This document shows, one piece after another, positions 32,252 through 40,198 of a stretch of 48,068 nt of DNA. The stretch spans positions 1-48,068 of the forward strand of contig JAEWRC010000023.1 in NCBI GenBank assembly GCA_023460175.1. The letters are read 5' to 3'. Position 1 is the stretch's first letter, and each line of letters begins with the position of its first letter. The notes below the pieces were generated by a model. The model was not told the origin of the DNA. It saw nothing but the letters and a program-made list of their open reading frames with translations, and ran no database searches. A program made the position numbers and the translations under genes. Source of the DNA: Actinomycetes bacterium (GTDB taxonomy: Bacteria > Actinomycetota > Actinomycetes > Mycobacteriales > Mycobacteriaceae).

Positions 32252-33046
32252 TCAACCTTTCCCGGACTGCGCGACCGGCACGTTCAGGCGCGTGTCGCGG
32301 CACTGGACGTCGGCGAACTCCATTGCCCAGGCGGGCTTCCCATGTTGGGAAACCCAACAGGAGCCGCTGGCCTGCGGCCCCGCGGCGATGGCGGTGAGTA
32401 CCGCGTCGGCGACGTGTTCGGGTTCCATGACCGGCACCCCGATGCGTTCGACGAGGGACCGCCGGTCGCCGAGCACCCCGGTCTCGGTGATACCGGGGCA
32501 GATGGTGTGTACGGCGATGCCGTCGGCGGCGAGGTTCGGCGCGACGGACCGCATGAAGCCGACCACCGCGTGCTTGCCCAGCGAGTAGACCGGGTCCGGA
32601 TGCCACGGCAAGATCCCCGCCAGCGAGGCGGTCGCCAGGATGACGCCGTCCCCCGGGTTGCTGCGCGCGCGCATGGCCCGAACGGCCGCCCGGACGCCGA
32701 ACACGACGCCGTCGACGTTGACACCCAGCGAGCGGCGATACTCCGAGATATCCAGCGTGGCAATGTCGCCGGACCAACCAATGGTGATGCCCGCGTTGAG
32801 GAACGCCAGATCCACGCTGCCGAGTTCGGCGAGGCAAGCGGTGAAGGCGCGGTCCACCTGTTCGGGGTCGGAGACGTCGCACTGCAGTCCCAGCCCGCCC
32901 AGGGATTCGGCGACCGACACGGCGGCGTCCCGGTCGATATCCAGCACGCAGATCCGCATGCCCTCGGCCGCGAGTCGCTGCGCGCTCGCGCGGCCGATGC
33001 CGGATCCGCCGCCGGTGATCAGAGCGACCTTATTGGCAAGTTTCAT
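32252..33046 (-). CDS. short-chain dehydrogenase/reductase
   Basis: A 264-residue classical SDR: ALITGGGSGIGRASAQRL at the cofactor site, FLNAGITIGW for the N-A-G motif, and YSLGKHAVVG as Y-x3-K. The Asp after beta-2 (LDIDRDAAV) points to NAD(H) preference. Last gene of the minus set 34986 to 32252, though a hairpin at 33095 separates it from the gene upstream, so part of its transcription may be reduced or separate. Substrate unknown. Confidence 0.92.
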   Translation of the reverse strand: MKLANKVALITGGGSGIGRASAQRLAAEGMRICVLDIDRDAAVSVAESLGGLGLQCDVSDPEQVDRAFTACLAELGSVDLAFLNAGITIGWSGDIATLDISEYRRSLGVNVDGVVFGVRAAVRAMRARSNPGDGVILATASLAGILPWHPDPVYSLGKHAVVGFMRSVAPNLAADGIAVHTICPGITETGVLGDRRSLVERIGVPVMEPEHVADAVLTAIAAGPQASGSCWVSQHGKPAWAMEFADVQCRDTRLNVPVAQSGKG

Positions 33047-33094
33047 CGATCCTCGTTCCTGAAATCAGTGGTGCGAGTAGGGCAACAAACGGCG

Positions 33095-33124
33095 CGGGCC
33101 GACACCAGGTGCGGTGCCGGCCCG
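33095..33124. terminator. hairpin between minus-strand genes
   Basis: CGGGCCG-A-CACC pairs with GGTG-C-CGGCCCG, one internal mismatch, 6-base loop, in the 101-base gap between the SnoaL-like gene (33148) and the SDR (33046). It could attenuate the operon. No T-tract follows on the minus strand. Confidence 0.5.
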
Positions 33125-33147
33125 ACGCGTTGGGATGTGACGCTGGT

Positions 33148-33705
33148 TCACCAGCGGCTGACGGGCTCGCTGTCCAGCTGCAGCGGGCGGGTGTAGGAGG
33201 GGTCGGTGCGGTCCCAGGTGCCCTTGATGAAGCCCTTGACCGCGCCGGAGGCCAGCGCCGAGGAGTCGCCGTTCATCATCCATTCGATGGTGCAGCGGCG
33301 CAGGGCGATCTTCCACACCCCGTCGCGGCGTTCCAGCCGGTCCAGGTAGCGGCCGCCCATCAGCGAGACGACCTTGCCACCCTTGGCCCGCATGGCGCCC
33401 ATGACGTAGCTCTCGGCGTGGGCCTCGTCGCCGTTGATCTCGCAGGTGTGCGAGGTGATGTTGTGCAGGTGGTCCTCGAAGACCATCTCGTGCACGCCGT
33501 TGGCCCACGCCCCGTACTCCGGCCCGGTCTTGACGGTGGGTCCGTGCTCGTCGATCCCGTCCTCGAAGTACACGCTGCCCATCAGTTCGGCGTCGTGGCG
33601 GTCGTGGCCGCGGGCCTGGTTCATCACGCAGTCGAGGATGGCGCTGCGGTCCTCGAGGTACTGCACGCGTTCGCGCAACTGCTTGATCTCGTCGTCGTTG
33701 CTCAT
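33148..33705 (-). CDS. SnoaL-like / NTF2-like fold protein
   Basis: 185 residues. A short coiled-coil-like N terminus (IKQLRERVQYLEDRSAI) leads into the cone fold: NQARGHDRHDAELMGSVYFEDG, HLHNITSHTCEINGDEAHAESY and a C-terminal VWKIALRRCTIEW. The superfamily includes dehydratases, isomerases and ring-hydroxylase small subunits. Catalytic identity is not clear, although the His-Asp-rich N-terminal helix is typical of active members such as scytalone-dehydratase-like enzymes. AAGGAAA precedes its ATG. Member of the operon controlled from the 35023 operator. Confidence 0.85.
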   Translation of the reverse strand: MSNDDEIKQLRERVQYLEDRSAILDCVMNQARGHDRHDAELMGSVYFEDGIDEHGPTVKTGPEYGAWANGVHEMVFEDHLHNITSHTCEINGDEAHAESYVMGAMRAKGGKVVSLMGGRYLDRLERRDGVWKIALRRCTIEWMMNGDSSALASGAVKGFIKGTWDRTDPSYTRPLQLDSEPVSRW

Positions 33706-33755
33706 CGATTTTCCTTGGTCTTTCGGTGGGTTCTTTGGGGGGTCGGTTTTCGGGA

Positions 33756-34193
33756 TCAGGGGTTCTGCTGCGGTGGCACCGGCCGCACGCTCGCGTGGAT
33801 CAGCTCGATGAGCTGGCCCTCGGGATCGCGGATCATGCAGGCATAGCCCCCGGGGGGTTCAGCGACCACGGTGCCGCCGGATTCCCGGGCCGCCGCGATG
33901 GTCGCGGCGACGTCGTCGACCGCCAGCGACAGGTGGGTCAGGCCGGCGTTGGTCATGTTGCGCTCGGGTTCCTCGGGTGCCGGATACCCCGAGAAGGTCA
34001 GCAGTTGCAGGACGAAGTCGTCCTTGCGCAGGTACACCGCCTCGAATCCGATCGGCTCGGCCAGCCCGAGCAGACCGCCGGCCACCTTGTCCGGCACGGT
34101 CAGGCGGTTGGCCTGGACGAAGCCGAGGGCCTCGTAGAACTGTTGGGACTTCTCGAGATCGCGGACCCGCAGTCCGACGTGGCTCACGCTCAT
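33756..34193 (-). CDS. VOC superfamily protein (glyoxalase / extradiol dioxygenase-like)
   Basis: 145 residues in two betaalphabetabetabeta modules: VSHVGLRVRDLEKSQQFYEALGF, then AGLTHLSLAVDDV and the end DPEGQLIELIHA. Candidate metal ligands are the His near residue 5, the His in LTHLSL and the Glu in LIELI. Members include methylmalonyl-CoA epimerase, glyoxalase I and ring-cleaving dioxygenases; this short single-domain form is nearest to lactoylglutathione-lyase-like or epimerase types. Encoded between an SDR and the SnoaL-like gene on the same strand. Confidence 0.88.
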   Translation of the reverse strand: MSVSHVGLRVRDLEKSQQFYEALGFVQANRLTVPDKVAGGLLGLAEPIGFEAVYLRKDDFVLQLLTFSGYPAPEEPERNMTNAGLTHLSLAVDDVAATIAAARESGGTVVAEPPGGYACMIRDPEGQLIELIHASVRPVPPQQNP

Positions 34194-34212
34194 GGTTGCC
34201 CTCCGCAGGCGA

Positions 34213-34986
34213 TCAGACGCCGGCCGGGCCGGGGCCGCCGTGGATGTACAGGGTCTGGCCCGAGCAGTAGCTCGAGGCGTCGGAGGCGAAAAACAGTACG
34301 CCGTAGCCGATCTCCTCCGGGTCGGCGATGCGGCCCGAGCCGTTGGTCTGGCCGATCATGTCGATGTCGAAGCCCTGCCGGGCGGCGTCGGCCTCCAGGC
34401 CAGGTGTGCGGACCGCGCCGCAGGCGATGCAGTTGACCCGCACGCCCTTGCGCGTCCAGGCCGCGGCCATCGAGCCGGTCAGGTTGTTCAGACCCGCCTT
34501 GGCGGCCCCGTAGATCGCCGCCTGCGGCATGGCGAGCAGACTGGCCCCCGAGGAGATGTTGACGATCGAACCGCGCCCCTGCGCGAGCATCGGCTTGGCC
34601 GCGGCGCGCGACAGGTACCAGGCGCTGGACAGGTTCAGGTCCAGGACCTGATGCCATTCCTCGTCGGTCCACTTCATCAGCGACTTGGTCTCACCGCCGC
34701 CGGCGTTGTTCATCAACACGTCGAGCCGGCCGAATTCGTCCACCGTCGCGTCCACCAGCGCCTGGCACTCCTCGGCGGAGGTGACGTCGGTGGGCACCGT
34801 CAGCGCCCGGCGTCCCAGCGCCTCGATGTCGCGCGCGGTGGTCTTGAGCGGCTCCTCGCGGCGCCCGGCCAGTACGATGTCGGCACCGCGTTCGGCCAAC
34901 ACCAACGCTGACGCGCGGCCGATACCCGTTCCCCCACCGGTGATCACGGCGACCCGGCCGTCCATCGCGAACTTGTCGTTCACCAC
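34213..34986 (-). CDS. short-chain dehydrogenase/reductase
   Basis: A 257-residue classical SDR: AVITGGGTGIGRASAL, VLMNNAGGGETKSL, LNLSSAWYLS, YGAAKAGLNN as Y-x3-K, and the end SGQTLYIHGGPG. The Arg pair after beta-2 (LAGRREEP) suggests NADP(H). Two consecutive GTG codons are possible starts; the first (34986) has AGAGGA 7 bases upstream. Leads the minus operon 38-to-32 kb end genes and is divergent from the nitroreductase across the 35023 operator. Confidence 0.91.
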   Translation of the reverse strand: MVNDKFAMDGRVAVITGGGTGIGRASALVLAERGADIVLAGRREEPLKTTARDIEALGRRALTVPTDVTSAEECQALVDATVDEFGRLDVLMNNAGGGETKSLMKWTDEEWHQVLDLNLSSAWYLSRAAAKPMLAQGRGSIVNISSGASLLAMPQAAIYGAAKAGLNNLTGSMAAAWTRKGVRVNCIACGAVRTPGLEADAARQGFDIDMIGQTNGSGRIADPEEIGYGVLFFASDASSYCSGQTLYIHGGPGPAGV

Positions 34987-35022
34987 TGCTGTTTCCTCTC
35001 GATCGAACACCGCGCGTCGGAT

Positions 35023-35040
35023 GCAATACGACTGTACAGC
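35023..35040. promoter_or_regulatory. family B operator, copy 3 (GCAATACGACTGTACAGC)
   Basis: Inverted repeat GCAATAC-GACT-GTACAGC between the divergent SDR (minus) and nitroreductase (plus). It has one degenerate arm but keeps TAC-N4-GTA and the outer GC. Confidence 0.7.
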
Positions 35041-35133
35041 ACGTGACGGCCGGCACAACACCCCGCGGAGCACTTGCTGCGACAACCGCGCAAGTACTCG
35101 ACAACGGCGCCGCGGTGGAGTACACCGATTCAC

Positions 35134-35805
35134 ATGCCCCAACCGACCAATGACGTCTGGGAAGTGCTGTCCACCGCGCGGTCGATCCGCCGCTTCAGCG
35201 ACCGCCCCGTGGATGAGGAGATCCTGCGCCGCTGCCTCGAGGCGGCCACCTGGGCGCCCAACGGCGCGAACGCGCAGCTGTGGCGGTTCATCGTGCTCGA
35301 CGGGGCCGAGCAGCGCGCCGCCGTCGCCGAGGCCGCGCAGGCGGCGCTGCAGACCATCGAGTCCATCTACGGCATGAGCCGACCCGCCGCCGACGACACC
35401 AGCCGGGCCGCCCGCAACAACCGGGCCACCTACGAATTGCACGACCGCGCAGCCGAACACACCTCCGTGCTGTTCGCGGCGTTCAAGAACGACTTCGCCT
35501 CCGAGTACCTGCAGGCAGGGTCGATCTACCCCGCCATGCAGAACTTCTACCTGGCCGCCCGGGCGCAGGGACTGGGCGCCTGCTTCACCAGTTGGGCGGC
35601 CTACCAGGGCGAGCAGACGCTCCGGGCCGCCACCGGCGTCCCCGACGACTGGTTCCTGGCCGGGCATGTCGTGGTCGGGTGGCCGCGCGGTCGGCACGGC
35701 CCGGTCCGGCGCCGCTCGGTCGACGACGTGGTGTTCCGTAACCGGTGGGACACCTCCCGGGCCGGCATCGTCTACGGCGCCGGCGCCCGTCCGGGCGACA
35801 AATGA
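35134..35805 (+). CDS. nitroreductase family flavoprotein
   Basis: 223 residues. FMN-contact motifs are STARSIRRFSDRPV near the N terminus, APNGANAQLWRF, and GLGACFTSWAAY in the second half. The family reduces nitro, quinone, enone or flavin substrates with NAD(P)H; related members dehalogenate or cut flavin. It might supply reduced flavin to the monooxygenase at 28000, but this is speculation. ATG 35134 (MPQPTND) has only a distant GGAG, and a start within the preceding 60 bases is possible. Converges with the gene ending at 35819. Confidence 0.87.
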   Translation: MPQPTNDVWEVLSTARSIRRFSDRPVDEEILRRCLEAATWAPNGANAQLWRFIVLDGAEQRAAVAEAAQAALQTIESIYGMSRPAADDTSRAARNNRATYELHDRAAEHTSVLFAAFKNDFASEYLQAGSIYPAMQNFYLAARAQGLGACFTSWAAYQGEQTLRAATGVPDDWFLAGHVVVGWPRGRHGPVRRRSVDDVVFRNRWDTSRAGIVYGAGARPGDK

Positions 35806-35818
35806 GCGGCCGCCGCGG

Positions 35819-36751
35819 CTAATCCGGCCGGCGCGCCAGCGCGCTCAACAACGCGCGGGTCCGCTGCAGGGAGGACCGGCGTCGGTCGCGGTCCGCGCCG
35901 ACCGCGACGGGTTGGGCCCAGACCTCGGTGGCCCCGGCCGCGATCAAGTGTTCCAGCTGTGCCTGCACTGCATGTTCGTTGCCGACGATCGCCACGTCGG
36001 CGGCCGACGACCCGCCGCCGGTTTCGATGATGCGCTCGAAGTTCGACATCGCCGCGTAGCCGGTGGCCGTCGCCGCCACCGCCGCCCGGGCCTCGTCGCG
36101 GTCGTCGTGCACCGCGATCGGGAGGCCGGCCACCACGCGCGGGGCCGGTCGGCCCGCCTCGGTGGCCGCCCCGGCCAGCACCGGCATGATGGCACCTTCG
36201 AGGGCCGCGGCCGAGGCGAGCCAGAGGATCACTCCGTCCGCGTATCGCCCCGCGACACGGAGCAGGCGTGGCGAAAGGGCCGCCAGCAGAACCGGAATCG
36301 GGTGCTCGGCGGCCGCCATCCGCCCGGCGCTGTGGGTGCTCCAGTCCGCGCCATCGAAGTCCGCCTCCCCGTCCCGCAGCAGGGCCGCGACAATGCGCAC
36401 GTACTCGTCGGTGCTGCGGCCGGGATGGTCGTACGAGAGGCCCAGGACGTCTTCCACGACAGGACGGTGCGACGGCCCCAACCCCAACGCGAAGCCGGGC
36501 CGCCCCATCGCGTTGGCGGCGGCCACCGCGCGGTTGGCCTGCAGCAGCGGGTGGCAGGGATAGGTCTGCAGGACTGCGGTGCCCAGTTCGATCGAGGAGG
36601 TGGCGCGGCCGGCCAGCGCCATGGCCACCAACGGATCCCCGGCGACCGCGCTGGCATACCACAGCGCGGCGAACCCGTCCTCCTCGGCCTGCTTCGCCTG
36701 GCGCACAATCGAATCAACCGATGATCCGCCGCCGGTCAGTCCGATGCGCAC
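35819..36751 (-). CDS. LLM-class F420-dependent-type oxidoreductase
   Basis: A 310-residue luciferase-like barrel protein: MRIGLTGGGSSVDSIV, DGFAALWYASAVAGDPLVA, LGTAVLQTYPCHPLLQANRA, GLGPSHRPVVEDVLGL. The GPSH segment is typical of F420-dependent enzymes near the glucose-6-phosphate dehydrogenase/methylene-H4MPT reductase group. The GTG at 36751 has AAGGAG 7 bases upstream; a TTG six bases earlier is less likely. End of the minus operon that starts at 40062. Two F420-type and one FMN-type enzyme in one regulon suggest several hydride-transfer steps. Confidence 0.89.
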   Translation of the reverse strand: MRIGLTGGGSSVDSIVRQAKQAEEDGFAALWYASAVAGDPLVAMALAGRATSSIELGTAVLQTYPCHPLLQANRAVAAANAMGRPGFALGLGPSHRPVVEDVLGLSYDHPGRSTDEYVRIVAALLRDGEADFDGADWSTHSAGRMAAAEHPIPVLLAALSPRLLRVAGRYADGVILWLASAAALEGAIMPVLAGAATEAGRPAPRVVAGLPIAVHDDRDEARAAVAATATGYAAMSNFERIIETGGGSSAADVAIVGNEHAVQAQLEHLIAAGATEVWAQPVAVGADRDRRRSSLQRTRALLSALARRPD

Positions 36752-36772
36752 GCACAAACTCCTTCGGATCGG

Positions 36773-37636
36773 CTACCGCATGACGTGGGACTGCTGTTGT
36801 TGCGGGTGCACATCGAACAGTTCCCGGTACGACGGTGGCTGCCGGTCGCCCTCGTCCTTGATGCCGTACTCGGCGGCCAGTTCAGCGCCGATCAGCGTTT
36901 GGCCGCTGACGGCCATGACATCAGGGTCATTGTAGAGCGCCGCGATCACGTGGCCGGTCAACTCGGGGGTCTCCGCGGTGTCCAGGATGTACCCCAGCTT
37001 CTCCGGGTTCTTGGCGACGATCGCGCGCACCCGATCGGTGAGCAACGAACCCATCCAGATCGATACCGTCGCGATGTCGAATTCCCGGAAATCCAGGGCC
37101 ATGTCGGCGGCCATCTTGTCCACGGCGGCCTTCGGCACCCCGTAGGCCGGGCCGAACGCATAGTGCACCGCACCCGAGGACGACGTGAACACCACCAGGC
37201 CCCGACGCTGGGGAAGCATCAACGGTGCGGCGTACACCGTGGCGACGTAGCTGCTGCGGACGCCGACGTCGAGGGTGTCGACGACGTTGAGCGGCTCGTC
37301 CCAGAACTTGGTGCGGCCCATCATCTCGTCGCGGATGACGGCGGCGTTGTTGACCAGGACGTCCAACCGGCCCTGCTCGCGCTCCACCCGCGCGAACAGG
37401 GCACGCACCTGTTCGTCGTCGCCGTGGTCCACCCGGACCGCGATACCCTGCCCGCCGGCCGCGGTCACTTTTGCGGCCGTGTGCTGGATGGTGTCGGGAG
37501 TCGGTGCGTCCGGGTCGGATTCGCTGCGACCGGTGACATAGACGATGGCGCCGTGACTACCGAGGGCGTGCGCGATGCCCGCTCCGGCTCCCCGGCTGGC
37601 GCCGGTGACGACGGCGACGAGCGGCGTTGTCGACAT
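36773..37636 (-). CDS. short-chain dehydrogenase/reductase
   Basis: 287 residues, somewhat longer than a classical SDR because of a 30-residue C-terminal tail rich in Gln and ending SHVMR. Cofactor motif VVTGASRGAGAGIAHAL, then YVTGRSES (NADP-type), LVNNAAVIRDEMM, and YGVPKAAVDK as Y-x3-K. GVRSSYVATVYAAPLM replaces the common N-L-x-G segment, so the catalytic Asn is not in its usual context. It lies between a P450 and an F420-type enzyme on the same strand with short gaps. Confidence 0.9.
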   Translation of the reverse strand: MSTTPLVAVVTGASRGAGAGIAHALGSHGAIVYVTGRSESDPDAPTPDTIQHTAAKVTAAGGQGIAVRVDHGDDEQVRALFARVEREQGRLDVLVNNAAVIRDEMMGRTKFWDEPLNVVDTLDVGVRSSYVATVYAAPLMLPQRRGLVVFTSSSGAVHYAFGPAYGVPKAAVDKMAADMALDFREFDIATVSIWMGSLLTDRVRAIVAKNPEKLGYILDTAETPELTGHVIAALYNDPDVMAVSGQTLIGAELAAEYGIKDEGDRQPPSYRELFDVHPQQQQSHVMR

Positions 37637-37666
37637 GGTGTCCTTCCCTGTTGGGCTGCGGTGTGC

Positions 37667-39031
37667 TCAGTCCGAGAGCCGCGCGGCCTCACGTTGTTCG
37701 GTGATGGGTCGGGCCAGACCGTTCTCGTCGCACGCCCGTTGCAACTTGACCAGGGTCTCGTCGAGACCGGGCCCCAGTCGCCGCCCGGGAGTGAACGTCG
37801 CCGGCAGGTGGCGCATGCCCTGGATTACGCCGATACTGTCGTAGTGCACGGTCCCCTCGGCCTGGCACTCGTAGTCGGGCATCCGGTCCAGCACCGCGGT
37901 CAACATCGACTTGAACACCGTGCGGGCCACATTGGAACCGATGCAGCGGTGCACGCCGAGCCCGAAGCTGAAGTGCCGATTCCCCTTGCGCTCCATGTCG
38001 ATCTCGTTGGGATTGGCGAACAACGCGGGATCCCGGTTGGCCATCGCCCAGGACAGCCACAGTCGATCGCCCTCCTTCAGCGTCGTACCCCCCAGCTCCA
38101 TGTCATCGGAGATGGTCCGGGCGTCGCCGGGGGCCGGGGTGAAGTACCGCAGGAACTCCTCGGTGGCGGGGTTGAGCAGGGTGCCCCGCTCGCGGCTGAG
38201 CCGGTCGCGCTGATCGGGGTTGTGCGACAACCACTCCAGGGCGTGAGCGGTCAGGGCGGTGGTGGTATCGAAGCCGCCGCCGATCAGCAGGTTCAGCATG
38301 CCGATCAGTTCGATGTCCGGCGGGGCCTCGCCGTCGATGCGCAACTTGGCCAAGGCGTCGATGATGCCGGGGCGCGGATTCTCGCGTATCTCGGCGAGAT
38401 TCGTGAAAAGGTCCATGCCCATCGCCATGTAGAGCTCGAGCACCCGGGGCGCGTCGGGAGAATCCGGCGCCGTGTAGACCGAGGCGTGCGCGGGTTCGTT
38501 GTACATCGTCCATTTTTCCAGCGGCACCCCGAGCATGGCCAGGGTGAGGACCGCGGGCACCACGTTGGCGAGATCGTCGACGAAATCGATGCGCCCGGTC
38601 TCGATGTGTTCATCGATGCTGGCGCGCACGATCTCGTCGACGAAGGGCACCCACCGCTTGACCGCGGCCGGCGACAGGTACGGGTTGAGCGCGGTGCGGT
38701 AGAAGCGGTGCTCGGGATCGTCCATCTCCAGCATCCCGCCGCGAAAGTTCTCGGCCTGCATCATGGTCGGGATCGAGATGCCCTTGTAGCCCCGACGCTC
38801 GTTGTTGACGTCGTGGTCGTTGGAGACGTGCGGGCAGCGGGCGAGTTCGAAGACCTCCTCCCCGCCGGCGGCGACCCAGTGGCCGTCGTAGGTGTCGCTC
38901 CACGCCAACGGGCACTGTTTGTGCATCTCCTCGGTGATCTCCACGAACTTGTCGCGGTAGTCCGGGTGGTGCCGGTCGAAGTGGTAATGCTTGGCCTCGG
39001 CGATGTGCGGTCGGCGCTGCGACGTGGTCAT
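37667..39031 (-). CDS. cytochrome P450
   Basis: 454 residues, longer than the other three P450s in the window and from a different group. The heme-Cys motif is FGLGVHRCIG (Cys363), the I-helix reads LLIGGGFDTTTAL with Asp as the acid residue, and ExxR is EEFLR. The N terminus (HYHFDRHHPDYRDKF) is His/Asp-rich. It overlaps the upstream ferredoxin by ATGA, making that ferredoxin its direct electron donor. Substrate unknown; the partner set (two SDRs, F420 enzyme) suggests hydroxylation followed by alcohol oxidation. Confidence 0.95.
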   Translation of the reverse strand: MTTSQRRPHIAEAKHYHFDRHHPDYRDKFVEITEEMHKQCPLAWSDTYDGHWVAAGGEEVFELARCPHVSNDHDVNNERRGYKGISIPTMMQAENFRGGMLEMDDPEHRFYRTALNPYLSPAAVKRWVPFVDEIVRASIDEHIETGRIDFVDDLANVVPAVLTLAMLGVPLEKWTMYNEPAHASVYTAPDSPDAPRVLELYMAMGMDLFTNLAEIRENPRPGIIDALAKLRIDGEAPPDIELIGMLNLLIGGGFDTTTALTAHALEWLSHNPDQRDRLSRERGTLLNPATEEFLRYFTPAPGDARTISDDMELGGTTLKEGDRLWLSWAMANRDPALFANPNEIDMERKGNRHFSFGLGVHRCIGSNVARTVFKSMLTAVLDRMPDYECQAEGTVHYDSIGVIQGMRHLPATFTPGRRLGPGLDETLVKLQRACDENGLARPITEQREAARLSD

Positions 39032-39261
39032 CGCGGATCGCCCTGTGTCGGCGCCGCGAGGGTGGCCTCGGTCAGCACGATGATGGCCTGTTCCGGACAC
39101 GACCGGATGGCCTCCTCGACCTGTTCGCGGTGCTCGGCCGGGACCTCATCGACGATGGCGTGCGCGTGCCCGTCGACGTCGTCGAGTTCGAACGATTCCG
39201 GCGCGATCATCGCGCACAAGGTGTGCCCCTGGCACCGGGTGCTGTCGACTCGGACTTTCAT
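39028..39261 (-). CDS. 3Fe-4S-type ferredoxin, P450 partner
   Basis: 77 residues. The cluster motif is CQGHTLC, with His in the variable position, and a later CP pair (RSCPEQAI). A short Ala/Pro-rich tail ends GDPR. AGGAGGA lies 6 to 7 bases before ATG 39261; an upstream in-frame GTG is too close to that site. It overlaps the P450 at 39031. It probably supplies the P450 at 37667 and perhaps also those at 31050 and 40199, which have no ferredoxin gene beside them. Confidence 0.92.
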   Translation of the reverse strand: MKVRVDSTRCQGHTLCAMIAPESFELDDVDGHAHAIVDEVPAEHREQVEEAIRSCPEQAIIVLTEATLAAPTQGDPR

Positions 39262-39318
39262 CGGCACTCCTCCTGAGCTTCTCGCCGCGATGCTTGCTGG
39301 TCGGATGTCACGCGGGCG

Positions 39319-40062
39319 CTAGAGCACGGCGCCGCCGTTGACGCCGATCACCTGGCCGGTCACGTAACCCGCGCCCTCGGAACAGAGGTAGGAACACAAT
39401 TCCGCGACGTCGGCGCCTGAACCCAGGCGGCCCGCGGGAATGGCCTGAGTCAGGTACTCCGCGGGCGGCAGCTTGCCGGCCTGCTGTTGTTCGCGCAGCA
39501 TGGGGGTGTCAATGACGAAGGGCGGCACCGTATTTGCGGTGATTCCCTTGGCCGCGTAGTCGATGGCGATGGACTTGGTCATGGCGATGACGCCGCCCTT
39601 GGTCGCCGAGTAGTGCGCCTGACGCCCGGCGCCGCGCTGACCCGCCGCCGAGGAGATGGTCACGATGCGACCCCATCCGTCGGCCACCATGTCAGACACC
39701 GCCGCGCGCACGCACAGGAAGGTGCCGGTCAGGTTGACCGCCAGGTAGCGGTTCCATTCGTCCAGGCCGATCTTGTCCAGCCGGGTGAATCCCGAGATGG
39801 CCGCGCTGGTCACCAGGATCCCCACCGGTCCGAGTTGACTGCGGACCTCGTCGAACGCCGCGGTGATCGAGGCTTCGTCGCCGACGTCGGTCCGGATCCC
39901 GATCGCCTGGTGGCCGTCGTTGCGGGCCTGGGCGGCCGCACTCGTCGCGGCGTCACCGTCGATGTCCAGCACCGCGACCCGGTGACCGTCGGAGGCGAGT
40001 TGGAGCGCGATGGATCGCCCCATGCCCGATCCGCCACCGGTCACGACCGCTACTCGACTCAC
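39319..40062 (-). CDS. short-chain dehydrogenase/reductase
   Basis: A 247-residue classical SDR: AVVTGGGSGMGRSIAL, LDIDGDAAT (NAD-type acid after beta-2), AVNLTGTFLCV, YSATKGGVIAM and GQVIGVNGGAVL. The common NNAG reads TSAAISG. GTG 40062 has GAAGGAG 8 bases upstream. First gene of the minus operon SDR, ferredoxin, P450, SDR, F420-type enzyme. Divergent from the P450 at 40199 across two family B operators. Confidence 0.92.
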   Translation of the reverse strand: MSRVAVVTGGGSGMGRSIALQLASDGHRVAVLDIDGDAATSAAAQARNDGHQAIGIRTDVGDEASITAAFDEVRSQLGPVGILVTSAAISGFTRLDKIGLDEWNRYLAVNLTGTFLCVRAAVSDMVADGWGRIVTISSAAGQRGAGRQAHYSATKGGVIAMTKSIAIDYAAKGITANTVPPFVIDTPMLREQQQAGKLPPAEYLTQAIPAGRLGSGADVAELCSYLCSEGAGYVTGQVIGVNGGAVL

Positions 40063-40093
40063 GTTGCGCACTCCTTCTCGCCGGACGGCCGAC

Positions 40094-40111
40094 GCTGTAC
40101 ATATGTATAGC
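40094..40111. promoter_or_regulatory. family B operator, copy 4 (GCTGTACATATGTATAGC)
   Basis: Inverted repeat GCTGTAC-ATAT-GTATAGC in the 136-base divergent region, 32 bases from the SDR start. It is the copy nearest the minus operon and likely its promoter site. Confidence 0.78.
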
Positions 40112-40146
40112 GGAGCTGTCCGCCGGATACAAGCATCGAATTCGCT

Positions 40147-40164
40147 GCTGTACACTCGTACAGT
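40147..40164. promoter_or_regulatory. family B operator, copy 5 (GCTGTACACTCGTACAGT)
   Basis: Inverted repeat GCTGTAC-ACTC-GTACAGT, 35 bases upstream of the P450 start at 40199. The TACACT inside it could be the -10 for the plus strand. Its centre is 53 bases (about five helical turns) from copy 4. Confidence 0.78.
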
Positions 40165-40198
40165 ACTACGCGCGCACCCCACCAGCCAAGGAGCGGAT

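Noticed and set aside
36785..39322. 845-codon plus-strand frame opposite an SDR, a P450 and a ferredoxin
   Set aside because: It covers three well-supported genes on the other strand and has only low-complexity sequence.
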